Below are positions 52,407-61,110 of a stretch of 64,000 nucleotides of DNA, piece by piece; the first letter of the stretch is position 1; every line of letters starts with the position of its first letter. Under the pieces are notes generated by a model. It worked only from the letters and a program-made list of their open reading frames with translations, made no database searches and was not told the origin of the DNA. This DNA is from Rhodococcus sp. 06-462-5. Lineage in GTDB: Bacteria; Actinomycetota; Actinomycetes; Mycobacteriales; Mycobacteriaceae. The position numbers and the translations under genes were made by a program. The stretch covers positions 1 to 64,000 of the forward strand of contig NZ_NOYD01000060.1 in the NCBI RefSeq assembly GCF_002258315.1, in the 5' to 3' direction.

Positions 52407-53273
52407 CTACACGAACTCGCGTATTCGCGGGAGCACTGCGGCGATCTCCTCGAACAGGCTCGGCCAACCTCGACGCAGACGAGTGACCCTGCCCGATTCG
52501 AGGAAATTTCCGTCGAGAATGTGTGAAACCCGCAGATTCGCTGCAGGTGCGCCCAGCGCGGCCAGTTTGGCGTAGACAGGGTTGCTCGGAAGGTCGTGCT
52601 GATGCGAATAGGCGAGCACATCGTCCGCGGACCAGTCCCATACCGGCCCATAGGCCACAGTTCCATCGGTGCGGCGAACCGTCCCCCCGTGGTGTCGACG
52701 CTGCTCCGCTTTGTTGCTGCAGCAGCTCGCGCCTTGGCAGCGCTCGCTGATCTCACGTGCGAGAGCGGAGTAGTACATCGACCACCTGCCGGTTCCTTTC
52801 CTGGATTCGTCTGCCCGCACGCCCCAGACCTCCCCGTCACCGAACTTGGTGTGCGCAGCCCGGGCAGGCTGCGCAATCAAGGTCTCGAAGCCTCGTGCGG
52901 GTACATGAGCCGACGGGCTACCGCCGTGGTCCCATTCCCCGGTCCGGGCCATCACTGTCAGCAGCGTTGGTTCAGCGCGAATGATGTGCAGGTCCAGTCC
53001 CAGCTTCGTCGCAATCTGCTCGACGTAGGCGTAGGTCTCGGGGTATTCGAGACCGGAATCGAAAAAGGCTACCGGGACATCTGGGTCCGCCTGGCGGGCG
53101 AGATCGACAGCAACGACGGAATCTTTTCCACCGCTGAATGCGACGTACCCATCGAATTCGTCGAGGTGTTCGGCCACGCGATCGACGATCGTCGAAATGT
53201 CATGCCGCGAGGATCGAAGGGACCGTAGTCGAGTGAGATCGAGGCCGTCGAAATCGTTGCTACGCACCGCCAC
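52407..53273 (-). CDS. cysH-like: CysH-like PP-loop protein associated with type IV-B CRISPR-Cas
   Basis: A 288-residue protein of the PAPS reductase/PP-loop ATPase family. Nucleotide motif SGGKDS at residues 47-52. It has the Cys cluster RCQGASCCSN instead of the ECGxH motif of sulphite-forming PAPS reductases, and no sulphur-assimilation genes surround it. A CysH-like gene of unknown role is the known companion of type IV-B CRISPR loci, and the csf genes lie 1.9 kb away. Such PP-loop proteins often adenylylate and modify nucleic acids. GTG start 53273; divergent from the MinD-like gene. Confidence 0.85.
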   Translation of the reverse strand: MAVRSNDFDGLDLTRLRSLRSSRHDISTIVDRVAEHLDEFDGYVAFSGGKDSVVAVDLARQADPDVPVAFFDSGLEYPETYAYVEQIATKLGLDLHIIRAEPTLLTVMARTGEWDHGGSPSAHVPARGFETLIAQPARAAHTKFGDGEVWGVRADESRKGTGRWSMYYSALAREISERCQGASCCSNKAEQRRHHGGTVRRTDGTVAYGPVWDWSADDVLAYSHQHDLPSNPVYAKLAALGAPAANLRVSHILDGNFLESGRVTRLRRGWPSLFEEIAAVLPRIREFV

Positions 53274-53470
53274 AACGATAGTCGGGACACGGACACTTCA
53301 GACTGGACAAAGCAGAAGCTGTACCCGAACAGGCGGAATTACCGGTTGCACAACGGCGGTCCGTGGGGCCGCTCGGCAGCAGTTTTCGGGGTGTTCGAGG
53401 TGTCCGGTGCCGGTGTTATGTTCGCCCGGATATCGTCCGTTGAATGAGCAAGAGGAAGAGGTGGCGACCG

Positions 53471-55093
53471 ATGAGTCCCACAGAGTCCGACCCAGGCAGC
53501 GCGTTGCCCCGGTGGGTGGTCGATCCGTCGGCGGCGAACAATGCGACCGATCAGTCGAACCATTCCGAGCCGGAAGGGGGGTCGGAAGATCGCCACGATG
53601 GGCAGGACGGTGACCTCGTCCAGGACTCGGGCGTAGGCCATCCAGAACCCGCCCGTGAACAGCCTGTAGCCAGCGAATTCGTGCCGAACGACGCACCCAA
53701 AGTCGCAGCCAACAACGCTGATGAAAACGTGTCGAAAAACGTATCCCAAGCCCGGTCCAAAGTCGCATCAGAATTCGCGCAGAGAGACCGGCCCAGCTCC
53801 GCACCCAGCAGCTCCCCCTCGGCGAGCCAGCCCAATTCTGGTGCACATCGACCCACCTCGGAGCCGGCCTCACGGCCGCCGCGCGTCAACGATGGTCAGG
53901 CACCAATGCCGGACCGGCCCTCGGCCTGGCCAGGGCAGGGCGGCTCCGCACCCGCTGTTGAGCAATGGCACACCAACAAGTCGGTCGACAGTTCAGCACC
54001 GACGTCTCACCCGGAGCCAACAAGCGCCTCCGACTCTCTGGCAGTGACAGCTCATCGCCCCTTCACCTCGCAGCCCGTTCAGTTGGTAGAACCAGTGCCG
54101 ACAGCAATTCCGACAGCAAGGCCGACAGCAGCTGTTGCCCCTCCGCGGTCGATCGACGAACTGGAGCTGATCCGCCGTGCGCAACTGCCTCCGAGCAAAG
54201 GTTGGCGACGGTGGCTCTACCGACTCTCGTTCGGTTCAGCCAATCCCGGACAGTCGCCGGCTGAACTCGAGTACGAGCAGCTCCTGCGCCGCGTACGGCA
54301 ACCGGTTCGAGGGAACTACAAGATCGCAGTCCTGTCCATGAAGGGCGGGGTCGGAAAAACAACCACGACAACAGGGCTTGGATCGACATTCGCAGCACTG
54401 CGGGGCGAGCGCGTCATTGCCTATGACGCCAACCCAGATTTCGGGACGCTCGCCTACCGCATTCACCGAGACAGTGACCGCACAGTGCGGGACTTGCTCG
54501 CGGACAAAGAAGTACACAGCTACTCCGACGTACGGAGCTACACCTCGCAAGCGCGAAGCAGGCTCGAAGTTCTTGCAAGCGAGCGTGATCCGTCCGTTTC
54601 CGAGGCATTCAACGAGCACGACTACACCGCCGCACTGCGCATCCTCGAACAGTTCTACAACATCATCTTGACCGATTGCGGCACCGGTCTCATGAACTCG
54701 GCCATGGCAGGGGTCCTCAAAGAAGCCGACGCATTGGTCCTGGTCTCCTCCGCGGCCAAGGACGGAGCGCGCAGCGCTGGGGCGACCCTCGAATGGCTGT
54801 CGCGACACGGCTTCGACGACCTGGTCAAACGCACCGTTGTCGTCATCAACGAATCACGGAAGGGCTCGACGGCCCTCGATGTCGAGCAACTCAAGTCCTA
54901 CTTCGCAGAACGCACTCGCGCCGTCCAGGTCGTCCCGTACGACGACCACCTTGCCGAAGGCGACACCATCGATCTCGAGTTACTGGGCAAGCCTGCACAA
55001 CGCGCGTTCGTCGAGCTGGCTGCTCTCCTCGCCGACGACTTTCCTGCCAACGTCGGCCGGCACGCACCAGCGCCCGGCCCGAGTCCTTGGTGA
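53471..55093 (+). CDS. MinD/ParA-like ATPase with long disordered N terminus (EspI-like)
   Basis: A 540-residue protein. Residues 1-230 are Pro/Ser/Ala-rich and probably disordered. The C-terminal domain is a deviant Walker-A ATPase: SMKGGVGKTTTTTG, DANPDFGTLA (A' motif), and later DCGTGLMNSAM in place of the usual Walker B sequence. The architecture matches EspI-like proteins of mycolate actinomycetes, known near type VII secretion loci and on plasmids. It starts at ATG 53471 (AGAGGTGG upstream; ATG 53444 possible) and ends 64 bp before csf1 on the same strand, so it may be co-expressed with the CRISPR genes. Confidence 0.82.
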   Translation: MSPTESDPGSALPRWVVDPSAANNATDQSNHSEPEGGSEDRHDGQDGDLVQDSGVGHPEPAREQPVASEFVPNDAPKVAANNADENVSKNVSQARSKVASEFAQRDRPSSAPSSSPSASQPNSGAHRPTSEPASRPPRVNDGQAPMPDRPSAWPGQGGSAPAVEQWHTNKSVDSSAPTSHPEPTSASDSLAVTAHRPFTSQPVQLVEPVPTAIPTARPTAAVAPPRSIDELELIRRAQLPPSKGWRRWLYRLSFGSANPGQSPAELEYEQLLRRVRQPVRGNYKIAVLSMKGGVGKTTTTTGLGSTFAALRGERVIAYDANPDFGTLAYRIHRDSDRTVRDLLADKEVHSYSDVRSYTSQARSRLEVLASERDPSVSEAFNEHDYTAALRILEQFYNIILTDCGTGLMNSAMAGVLKEADALVLVSSAAKDGARSAGATLEWLSRHGFDDLVKRTVVVINESRKGSTALDVEQLKSYFAERTRAVQVVPYDDHLAEGDTIDLELLGKPAQRAFVELAALLADDFPANVGRHAPAPGPSPW

Positions 55094-55157
55094 GTTGGAC
55101 CGTGCCGGTGAAAGTTGGCCTGTCCGTGGTGTCCGGGCGCGCCGTTAGAGTGCAGAG

Positions 55158-55847
55158 ATGGTCGAACTATCAAGGGGCAGTGCGGCGCTCGACGTTGTGA
55201 CGACCGCCTACAAGGCCGCAACAGGATGCGCGGTTTCGTGGCCACCAGCCGGCGTTTCTGGTGACTCCGCGTGCGCGCGGTGCGGTGGCGCGACAGAAGG
55301 TTCCGGACGGCGAGTGCGTGAGACTGTGTCGAGAACGTTCACCGGGTTCGACGGGTGGGTAGACGTTGCGGCTCCTACGATGTGTCACGTCTGCGTCTGG
55401 GTGTACACGACAACGGCACTTCGCTCGGACCTCCTGCTGGTCACCAGTGATCCAGTGTGCGCCACAAAATTGTCGAAGACCCGCTTACGTCGCGTTCTGG
55501 GACAAGCGATCTCTCCGACGTCCGCCGTCGTGGTTCCGTTACGCCCTGGGCGCAAGCACATTCTTCCTCATGCCCGGTGGGGTCGGGTCGCCGTCGACGA
55601 CGTCGCGCTTCCATGGACAGAGCACGACGCGGAACGCCTGAGCGCAGTCGTGCGATTGCGACGGCGAGGGTTCTCCCTGGCAGCGCTTGCGCGCGCAGCG
55701 CCGGCATTCAGCACGCTCAAGAACATTCCTCATCGAACGTGGACGTCTGTGTTCGCGGATTGGGACAGCCTCGATCCGTGGCGAGAGCGTCCTGTGTACC
55801 TCGACCTCGCAGCGACGGCTTCAACGTCAACCAGAGGCACGGCATGA
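55158..55847 (+). CDS. csf1: Csf1-like large subunit of type IV-B CRISPR-Cas complex
   Basis: A 229-residue protein with four cysteines in two CxxC pairs (39/42 and 76/79), the zinc-finger hallmark of Csf1, which stands in the large-subunit position of type IV effectors. Size and first position in the operon match the family. Primary sequence is otherwise hard to recognise. It overlaps cas11 by 4 nt (ATGA). ATG 55158 has a weak ribosome site. Confidence 0.78.
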   Translation: MVELSRGSAALDVVTTAYKAATGCAVSWPPAGVSGDSACARCGGATEGSGRRVRETVSRTFTGFDGWVDVAAPTMCHVCVWVYTTTALRSDLLLVTSDPVCATKLSKTRLRRVLGQAISPTSAVVVPLRPGRKHILPHARWGRVAVDDVALPWTEHDAERLSAVVRLRRRGFSLAALARAAPAFSTLKNIPHRTWTSVFADWDSLDPWRERPVYLDLAATASTSTRGTA

Positions 55848-56293
55848 CCCCGACCAGAGCTACGACACCGACCCGAACCTGGCTGGACGCAGCGAGCTTT
55901 CTGCCGCCCGTCACCGGTGCGGCAGCAATAGCTGAACGACTGTTGTTGCTGCTGCACTACGGAATCAACTGGGACACCGGGTGGGTGGGACGCCGGAGAG
56001 AGCTGTACTGGGACCACCACCTGCCAGACCGAGTCCGGGTCGCGACATACACCGGCGGAGCCGACCTCGATCGATGGTGGAGCACCGTGGCAACCGATCT
56101 CGAGTCAGCGCCGTCGACGAAAGAACAACGCCTCGAACTATCGGTCCTTCTACGCGAGGAATCGATACCGGTCCTGACCCTCTTACGGGAAAACACCACC
56201 GCCCTCGTACTCCGAACACGGATCGTGGCCGAAGCTGTTCAAGCGCGCCGGTCCACCGCAGCGACTGCTACATCGCCCAGGAGGCAGAAGTGA
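55844..56293 (+). CDS. cas11: Cas11-like small subunit of type IV-B complex
   Basis: A 149-residue, mainly helical and basic-tailed protein between csf1 and csf2. This is exactly the slot taken by the small subunit in type IV-B operons. Helices such as GAAAIAERLLLLLHYGINW suit a helical bundle that packs along the RNA filament. Assignment rests mainly on position and size. Overlaps both neighbours by 4 nt. Confidence 0.7.
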   Translation: MTPTRATTPTRTWLDAASFLPPVTGAAAIAERLLLLLHYGINWDTGWVGRRRELYWDHHLPDRVRVATYTGGADLDRWWSTVATDLESAPSTKEQRLELSVLLREESIPVLTLLRENTTALVLRTRIVAEAVQARRSTAATATSPRRQK

Positions 56294-57150
56294 CCTCGAC
56301 CATGCGCTGGCAGCTCGACATCACAGCGGTCTCGGCAATCTCGCACCGCGGTGAACACAGCGCCACCACAACGACCTTGTTCCGGCGCGAAAAAATACAG
56401 CAGCCCAACGGTTCCGCAGCCTTGGTTCCGATTGTGTCCGGGAACTCCTTCCGAGGGGCGCTCCGGCGGATCGGGGAGGAGCTATTACGGGACGTCCTCG
56501 CATACGAAGGGCTTCTCAGCTTGTCTGCAGCACACACACTTCGGAACGGGGGCAGCCTGACCAAGGTCACCGGAGAGCCGCTGTCCGGCGAACGGCTACA
56601 CCGGCTCCGTACATTGAACCCACAGGTCAGCGTGTTCGGCGGGAGCGGCGGCGGTCGAATGATCGACGGCTGTCTCCGCGTGGGCAAAGTGATCCCGCAC
56701 GTCCTCGAAACCGACCACCTCATGAGCCGTCCCGCACCGGACCGTGCTGTCTTGAGCCAATTCGACACCATGGCGCTCGAACGGTACAGCCGGTTCGACG
56801 ATTCCACCGATCATGACTTCCCCGCAGTCGGCCGAACCGACGCAGCCACCGTCGACGGTAGCTCTCTGATGCGTTATGAGATCGAAACGCTGCCTGCCGG
56901 TACACGATTCGAGTCCTTTTTGCGTCTCGATCGCGCAACCGATCTGGACGTGGCCTTCTTCTCCGACGTCGTTGGCAGGTTCGTCGAGTCCGGAACCATC
57001 GGCGGGCGTACAGCTATCGGACACGGCCTCGTCCGCACCAGATTCGAGCGGACCCTTCTCGCCGGCGACGAGCCGAAAGAGCTCGACTGGCGAACCCATC
57101 TTCGAGAGCGCCGTGACGAGGCGCTGGAAGTCATGGAGGCGTTGACGTGA
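56290..57150 (+). CDS. csf2: Csf2 (Cas7-family) backbone subunit of type IV-B complex
   Basis: A 286-residue RAMP-fold protein. The block VPIVSGNSFRGALRRIGEEL is the Cas7 signature (PGSSxRG-like) shared with type III Cas7 proteins. The C-terminal GGRTAIGHGLVRTRFE is the glycine-rich RAMP loop. It should polymerise along a guide RNA. Start GTG 56290 overlaps the cas11 stop and has AGGAGG six bases upstream; ATG 56302 is less likely. No endonuclease residue set is apparent. Confidence 0.86.
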   Translation: MTSTMRWQLDITAVSAISHRGEHSATTTTLFRREKIQQPNGSAALVPIVSGNSFRGALRRIGEELLRDVLAYEGLLSLSAAHTLRNGGSLTKVTGEPLSGERLHRLRTLNPQVSVFGGSGGGRMIDGCLRVGKVIPHVLETDHLMSRPAPDRAVLSQFDTMALERYSRFDDSTDHDFPAVGRTDAATVDGSSLMRYEIETLPAGTRFESFLRLDRATDLDVAFFSDVVGRFVESGTIGGRTAIGHGLVRTRFERTLLAGDEPKELDWRTHLRERRDEALEVMEALT

Positions 57151-57866
57151 TGAGGCCGTTCGAGGTAAAAGCACACCTGGCGGTCGGACTTGCGCATGCA
57201 GCTCCGTGGGCGACGAGCCTCGATGGCTTGCTCGCATCCGAGATGTGGGAAGACGAAAAAGCCGCTGCTCGGGACCGCGGACAGTACCTCGAAGCCGCCG
57301 GCCCCGACGAGGTGCCCGCCGATCTGGATCTACCACTCGCTCGGTGCACTCTGGGGGGAGGCGACGACTGGCATTGGTGCGCGACATACGCCTATCCCGA
57401 AGACCTGGCCGACGCCCCGGAAATCCATCACTGGAGCGGACGACCCGACCACCGTGCGCTCGAGCAACTCGCGAGGTACCGACCATCGGTCATCTCCGAC
57501 CGGCAGGGCCGATATCGCGCACGCCAAATGCCGCTCCTACTGACCTCCACGCGGACTGTGCTCTGGAGAGGTGTCGGCGACATCGACCGGGTGAGCGCAA
57601 CCCTGGCGTCGATCGATGCGATCGGGAAGAAGCGCAGCCAGGGCGAGGGGCAGGTGCTGAGATGGGAAGTGCAGCCCGTCGACATCGATGACTGGTCGGC
57701 CGGCCACCTCCATCCGAACGGCCACCTCGGCCGCCTGAGCCCACGCATCTGTCTGCAGGGCAAACCAACAGTCGAAACAGGCGGTTTGGGCCGAGGCGCG
57801 ATACGGCCACCGCACATGCACCGGTCGAGAATGCGCGAGCTATGCATGCCATGGACACCCCAGTGA
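57147..57866 (+). CDS. csf3: Csf3 (Cas5-family) subunit of type IV-B complex
   Basis: A 239-residue RAMP protein. The glycine-rich stretch SIDAIGKKRSQGEGQVLRWEV corresponds to the G-loop of Cas5/Csf3, near residue 155. It should cap the 5' end of the bound guide RNA. Start GTG 57147 or the next codon ATG 57150, both just after GGAGG and overlapping the csf2 stop. It ends overlapping a small fifth ORF. Confidence 0.83.
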   Translation: MMRPFEVKAHLAVGLAHAAPWATSLDGLLASEMWEDEKAAARDRGQYLEAAGPDEVPADLDLPLARCTLGGGDDWHWCATYAYPEDLADAPEIHHWSGRPDHRALEQLARYRPSVISDRQGRYRARQMPLLLTSTRTVLWRGVGDIDRVSATLASIDAIGKKRSQGEGQVLRWEVQPVDIDDWSAGHLHPNGHLGRLSPRICLQGKPTVETGGLGRGAIRPPHMHRSRMRELCMPWTPQ

Positions 57867-58105
57867 CCCGTGAACACGCACCGGAAACGTTGCGGGACAG
57901 CAACTTGTCGGAGCCGAACGCCATACTGACAACCATGCGAATCCGAACCCTCGATGGTCCACCGCTACCTGCCGAAATCTTGGCCCATGCGGCGCGCGCG
58001 GTCGTTCTTGCGGACCTTCTCGCCGGCCAAGACATCACCTGCGGCGAGAAGCCTTCAGCGAGGAGCGACGCAAGTCGAGACGCTTCGACGATCAACCGCG
58101 GTTGA
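57863..58105 (+). CDS. Small ORF at the end of the type IV-B operon
   Basis: An 80-residue product starting at GTG 57863 in the csf3 stop (GTGA overlap), the same coupling used by all upstream genes, which argues that it is translated. It has an Ala/Leu helix (PAEILAHAARAVVLADLLAG) but no recognised family. It could be an accessory of the complex. Confidence 0.5.
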   Translation: MTREHAPETLRDSNLSEPNAILTTMRIRTLDGPPLPAEILAHAARAVVLADLLAGQDITCGEKPSARSDASRDASTINRG

Positions 58106-58168
58106 TCGCGCCGACTGTAACGGGGTAGGCATCACCAGGCAGGTCTGACCGGCGAATCGCGCGTTGAT

Positions 58169-58585
58169 TCACGCTGTGCGGGAGCGTATTCGGTACACCT
58201 GCCGGGTCGTGATTCCGAGCTGGCTTGCACTGGACTCGGCTGGGACGTTCTGGGCCGAAAGCGTGGCTATCGTGAGCGCCTGTTGTTGATGCCGGGTAGG
58301 CCGGCTCTCTATGGCTGTGGTGTGCTGAAGCTCTTGGCGCTCTCGTGGTGTCCTTCCGCCCCAAATTCCGTGTTGTTCGTTGTACGTCAGTGCATGGGCG
58401 AGGCAAGCGGCTCTGGCGGGGCATTCTGCGCAGACCCGCTTTGCTCTGCTGGTTGCTCCACCCGGGGGCGGGAAGAACTCCTCGGGGTCTGTCTGTGCGC
58501 ACAATGCGTCCGAGCGCCATGACGAAATGTCCGCCGCCGCGGGCGGGGGCAGTGGCGCGGCGATGGCTGTTTCGAGCGGTGTCAC
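58169..58585 (-). CDS. WhiB-family iron-sulphur regulator
   Basis: A 138-residue WhiB-like protein. The four cluster-binding cysteines are Cys29, Cys52, Cys55 and Cys61, followed by the GIWGG turn and a basic HTH-like C terminus (SASQLGITTRQVYRIRSR). It probably senses redox or NO and controls transcription with the sigma factor. GTG 58585 has AAAGGA eight bases upstream. Convergent with the csf operon, and divergent from the MoxR gene. Confidence 0.9.
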   Translation of the reverse strand: MTPLETAIAAPLPPPAAADISSWRSDALCAQTDPEEFFPPPGGATSRAKRVCAECPARAACLAHALTYNEQHGIWGGRTPRERQELQHTTAIESRPTRHQQQALTIATLSAQNVPAESSASQLGITTRQVYRIRSRTA

Positions 58586-58676
58586 GTGTTGGGTCCTTTC
58601 TTTCGGGCGACCCGGCCTTTTTCGAGTGGGTTCGACGATATCGAGGGACCCGGACACTTCACGCAGCACACGTGGC

Positions 58677-58743
58677 GGTCCGGTGCTCTTTGAGCCCGGA
58701 CCGTCAATGTCCCCGGCACTGAGTGCGCCGGGGACGTTGACGG
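58677..58743. promoter_or_regulatory. Two consecutive strong stem-loops between WhiB and MoxR genes
   Basis: Stem-loop 1: GGTCCGG (58677-58683) with CCGGACC (58696-58702). Stem-loop 2: CCGTCAATGTCCCCGGC (58701-58717) with GCCGGGGACGTTGACGG (58727-58743), 17-base arms with one T-G pair. They overlap by two bases, so only one forms at a time, which would suit a regulatory switch. They lie 100 bp before the MoxR start. Confidence 0.55.
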
Positions 58744-58842
58744 TTGGTGTGACTGGGTGAAAAGCGTTCTGACGCAGTAAGATTGAGGCGTCCTGTTGTT
58801 GGTGAGACTGACCATCTTGCCCATCTTTCGAGGAGTTTTGCG

Positions 58843-59943
58843 ATGCCGGATTTGGCGACTGCGGTAACTGTTGTGGATGCGTGCGGGAGGGCTGGTGTCC
58901 CGTCGTTGTTGATCTCGGGTCCGGGTATGGGGAAGTCGAGCCTGGTTCGAGCACTTGCTGCATCCGAGGGGGTGTTGTGCGAAACGGTCTTGGGGTCCTT
59001 GCGGGAGCCCGCCGACTTCGCAGGCCTACCGGTAGTCCGTGAGAGTGGCGTGAGATTGGAGGCCCCGGATTGGGCGCGACGGCTACATGCAGAGGGTGGG
59101 GGCTACCTCTTTCTGGACGAGCTGACCACGAGTCCACCGGCCGTTCAGGCGGCGATGCTGGCAGTCGCACTGGATTTGAAGGTGGGTGATCTGCAACTGC
59201 CGAAGGGGACTCGGGTCATCGCAGGTGCGAATCCGCCCGATTGCGCTGCAGGGGGGTACGAGTTGGAGGCTCCCTTAGCAAACCGCTTCTGCCACATCGA
59301 GTTCACGCCGTCTGTCGATGAATGGCTCGACGGTATGGCCACGGGTTGGGCAAGCACGGCCTCTTCGCGTGCGGTGACCAGCGACGAGCAGCGGGAGGCG
59401 TTGGTGCGCAGTTCCATCATCGGGTACATCCAGCGTGCGCCCGAGGCGCTCGATGCGTTTCCGAAGGTCGGAGTGCAGACAGGTGGAGCATGGCCGTCTC
59501 GGCGCACCTGGTCGATGCTTGCGCGGGTGTTGCCACATCTTTGCGACGACGACAATGCGGCGACCAACGCGGTGGTATTCGGCTTGATCGGGGAAGGCGC
59601 GGGTGTCGAATTCCTCGAATGGCGTCGCAAGGCCGACCTCCCAGACCCCGTTGCCGTGATCGAAAACCCCGAGACGGCGTTCGATTGGCGCTCGCGTCCT
59701 GATCTGGTGTGGGCCGTGCTGTCCGGCGTGACGGCGTGGGCGGCCTCGCGGGGCACCGTCGAAGCGTGGCGCAACGCCTGGGGTCCGCTGATTGCCGCCG
59801 CCGAGGCAGGAGCACCCGACGTGGCCGGGGCTGCGGCACGCACTCTGGCGAAAGCGCGACCGGCGAAGGCCGCTGTTCCTGCGAGCGCGCGCCGGTTTGC
59901 GCCGATGCTGGTGGCAGCGGGTTTGGTCGAGGCTGCGGCATGA
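58843..59943 (+). CDS. MoxR-type AAA+ ATPase
   Basis: A 366-residue AAA+ protein. Walker A GPGMGKS at residues 26-32, Walker B YLFLDEL, and a GANPPDCAAGGYELEAPLANRF block carrying sensor and arginine-finger-like residues. MoxR ATPases act as chaperones with VWA-domain partners, and a metallopeptidase/VWA gene overlaps its stop (ATGA). Start at ATG 58843 with GAGGAG upstream. Confidence 0.9.
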   Translation: MPDLATAVTVVDACGRAGVPSLLISGPGMGKSSLVRALAASEGVLCETVLGSLREPADFAGLPVVRESGVRLEAPDWARRLHAEGGGYLFLDELTTSPPAVQAAMLAVALDLKVGDLQLPKGTRVIAGANPPDCAAGGYELEAPLANRFCHIEFTPSVDEWLDGMATGWASTASSRAVTSDEQREALVRSSIIGYIQRAPEALDAFPKVGVQTGGAWPSRRTWSMLARVLPHLCDDDNAATNAVVFGLIGEGAGVEFLEWRRKADLPDPVAVIENPETAFDWRSRPDLVWAVLSGVTAWAASRGTVEAWRNAWGPLIAAAEAGAPDVAGAAARTLAKARPAKAAVPASARRFAPMLVAAGLVEAAA

Positions 59944-60830
59944 GCGGCGTGCGTGAGCTCGAGCCGGTTGAAATGCGAGCGTTCCGACTCGCGCGGCTGG
60001 TGTCGGCTGAGCAGATGCCGTACTTCATGCGCGCTCTGTTCGCAGCGCAACCCGTGGCGGCACCGGGCCTGGGTACGTTTGCGGTCGACGCTCGGTGGCG
60101 GCTGTACCTGGATCCGGATCTGTTGGTCGGGCCTTGCGCGTGGCCGGTGCCGATGGTCGGTGCAGTGCTGCTGCACGAGGTCGGGCATTTGTTACGGGCA
60201 CACGCCGACCGTGCCGCCGCTCTGGCGAAGCCCATCGATCATCTGGTGTGGAACTTCGCGGCCGACGCCGAAATCAACGACGACCTGTTGGCTGCGGGAG
60301 TCAGCCTGCCCGAAGGGGTGATCACCCCTCAATCATTCGGCTGCCTTTCCGGAGACACAGCCGAGCAGTACTACGACTACCTGCGTGACCCGATTGCGCA
60401 TCAGACTGTCACCGAACTCGTTGGCGCTGAGGGCGATCCGGGATGCGGATCAGGATCGGGGTGCCCTGTGGTCCCCGGTGAACTCATCGGCTCGGGAGAA
60501 GTGATCACGGAGGGACTGGACAATGCGGAAGCGGACCTGGTGCGCCGATCTATCGCGCAGGCAGTTCGCGAAGCAGCTGGTACCGGTCGAGGTAGTGCCC
60601 CGGCGGGACTGGTCCGGTGGGCAGCTGATGTTCTCGCCCCGCCCACGGTAGCGTGGGATCGTCTGCTACGGGCCGTAATTCGGCGTGCGTTGGCAGAGCA
60701 GGCGGGTAGGACGAACTATTCGTACTCCCGTCCCTCCCGCCGCAGACCTCGATGCCGCGATGGGCGAAGTGGCGGGAGTTCTCAAAGCTGGTGGCATAGC
60801 ACGCGACCGGGTTCGGATTCTGGCGTGTGA
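59940..60830 (+). CDS. Metallopeptidase-like N-terminal part of a MoxR-partner VWA protein, frameshifted
   Basis: A 296-residue product. The zinc motif HEVGH sits at residues 79-83, with NFAADAEINDD downstream, the DUF2201 N-terminal-type putative metallopeptidase. Family proteins continue into a von Willebrand factor A domain. Here the frame runs normally to NYSYSRPSRR (about 60743), then turns into an Arg-rich out-of-frame tail and stops. The true C-terminal half resumes one frame over. Coupled to the MoxR gene. Confidence 0.83.
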   Translation: MSGVRELEPVEMRAFRLARLVSAEQMPYFMRALFAAQPVAAPGLGTFAVDARWRLYLDPDLLVGPCAWPVPMVGAVLLHEVGHLLRAHADRAAALAKPIDHLVWNFAADAEINDDLLAAGVSLPEGVITPQSFGCLSGDTAEQYYDYLRDPIAHQTVTELVGAEGDPGCGSGSGCPVVPGELIGSGEVITEGLDNAEADLVRRSIAQAVREAAGTGRGSAPAGLVRWAADVLAPPTVAWDRLLRAVIRRALAEQAGRTNYSYSRPSRRRPRCRDGRSGGSSQSWWHSTRPGSDSGV

Positions 60831-61110
60831 CGCCAAATCCACTACGGCACAACACGTACGATCGGTCGCTGATGTGACGTTGGTTGGTGGTGGCGGAACC
60901 GATATGAGGGTGGGAATCGCCGCAGCCAACGCTGCGCGCCCTGCACCCCACGTCGTCGTGGTGCTGACCGATGGCGATACACCCTGGCCCGACCGGCCCA
61001 CGAGGTCCCACCTAGTGTGCGCAATCATCGGCGGCGTCCAGGGTAGGGGCGTCACACCGGCATGGGCATCGACGGTGCACGTGCCAGTCGGATCGGGGGC
61101 CACACGATGA
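60742..61110 (+). pseudogene. Detached VWA-domain C-terminal half missing its MIDAS strand
   Basis: Beginning at about 60742 in a second frame, the sequence reads ADLDAAMGEVAGVLKAGG, then GGGTDMRVGI and VVVLTDGDTPWP, which are the later MIDAS residues of a VWA domain. The opening strand with DxSxS, normally between SRPSRR and this point, is absent. An internal deletion of some tens of bases probably removed it and shifted the frame. Confidence 0.75.

Noticed and set aside
52407..53273. Sulphur-assimilation PAPS reductase
   Set aside because: The ECGxH catalytic tail is not visible and there are no sulphate genes nearby; the link to type IV-B explains the gene better.
55457..56293. Long ORF covering csf1 and cas11
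   Set aside because: Its first part is an out-of-frame shadow of csf1; the real cas11 start is ATG 55844 in the csf1 stop.
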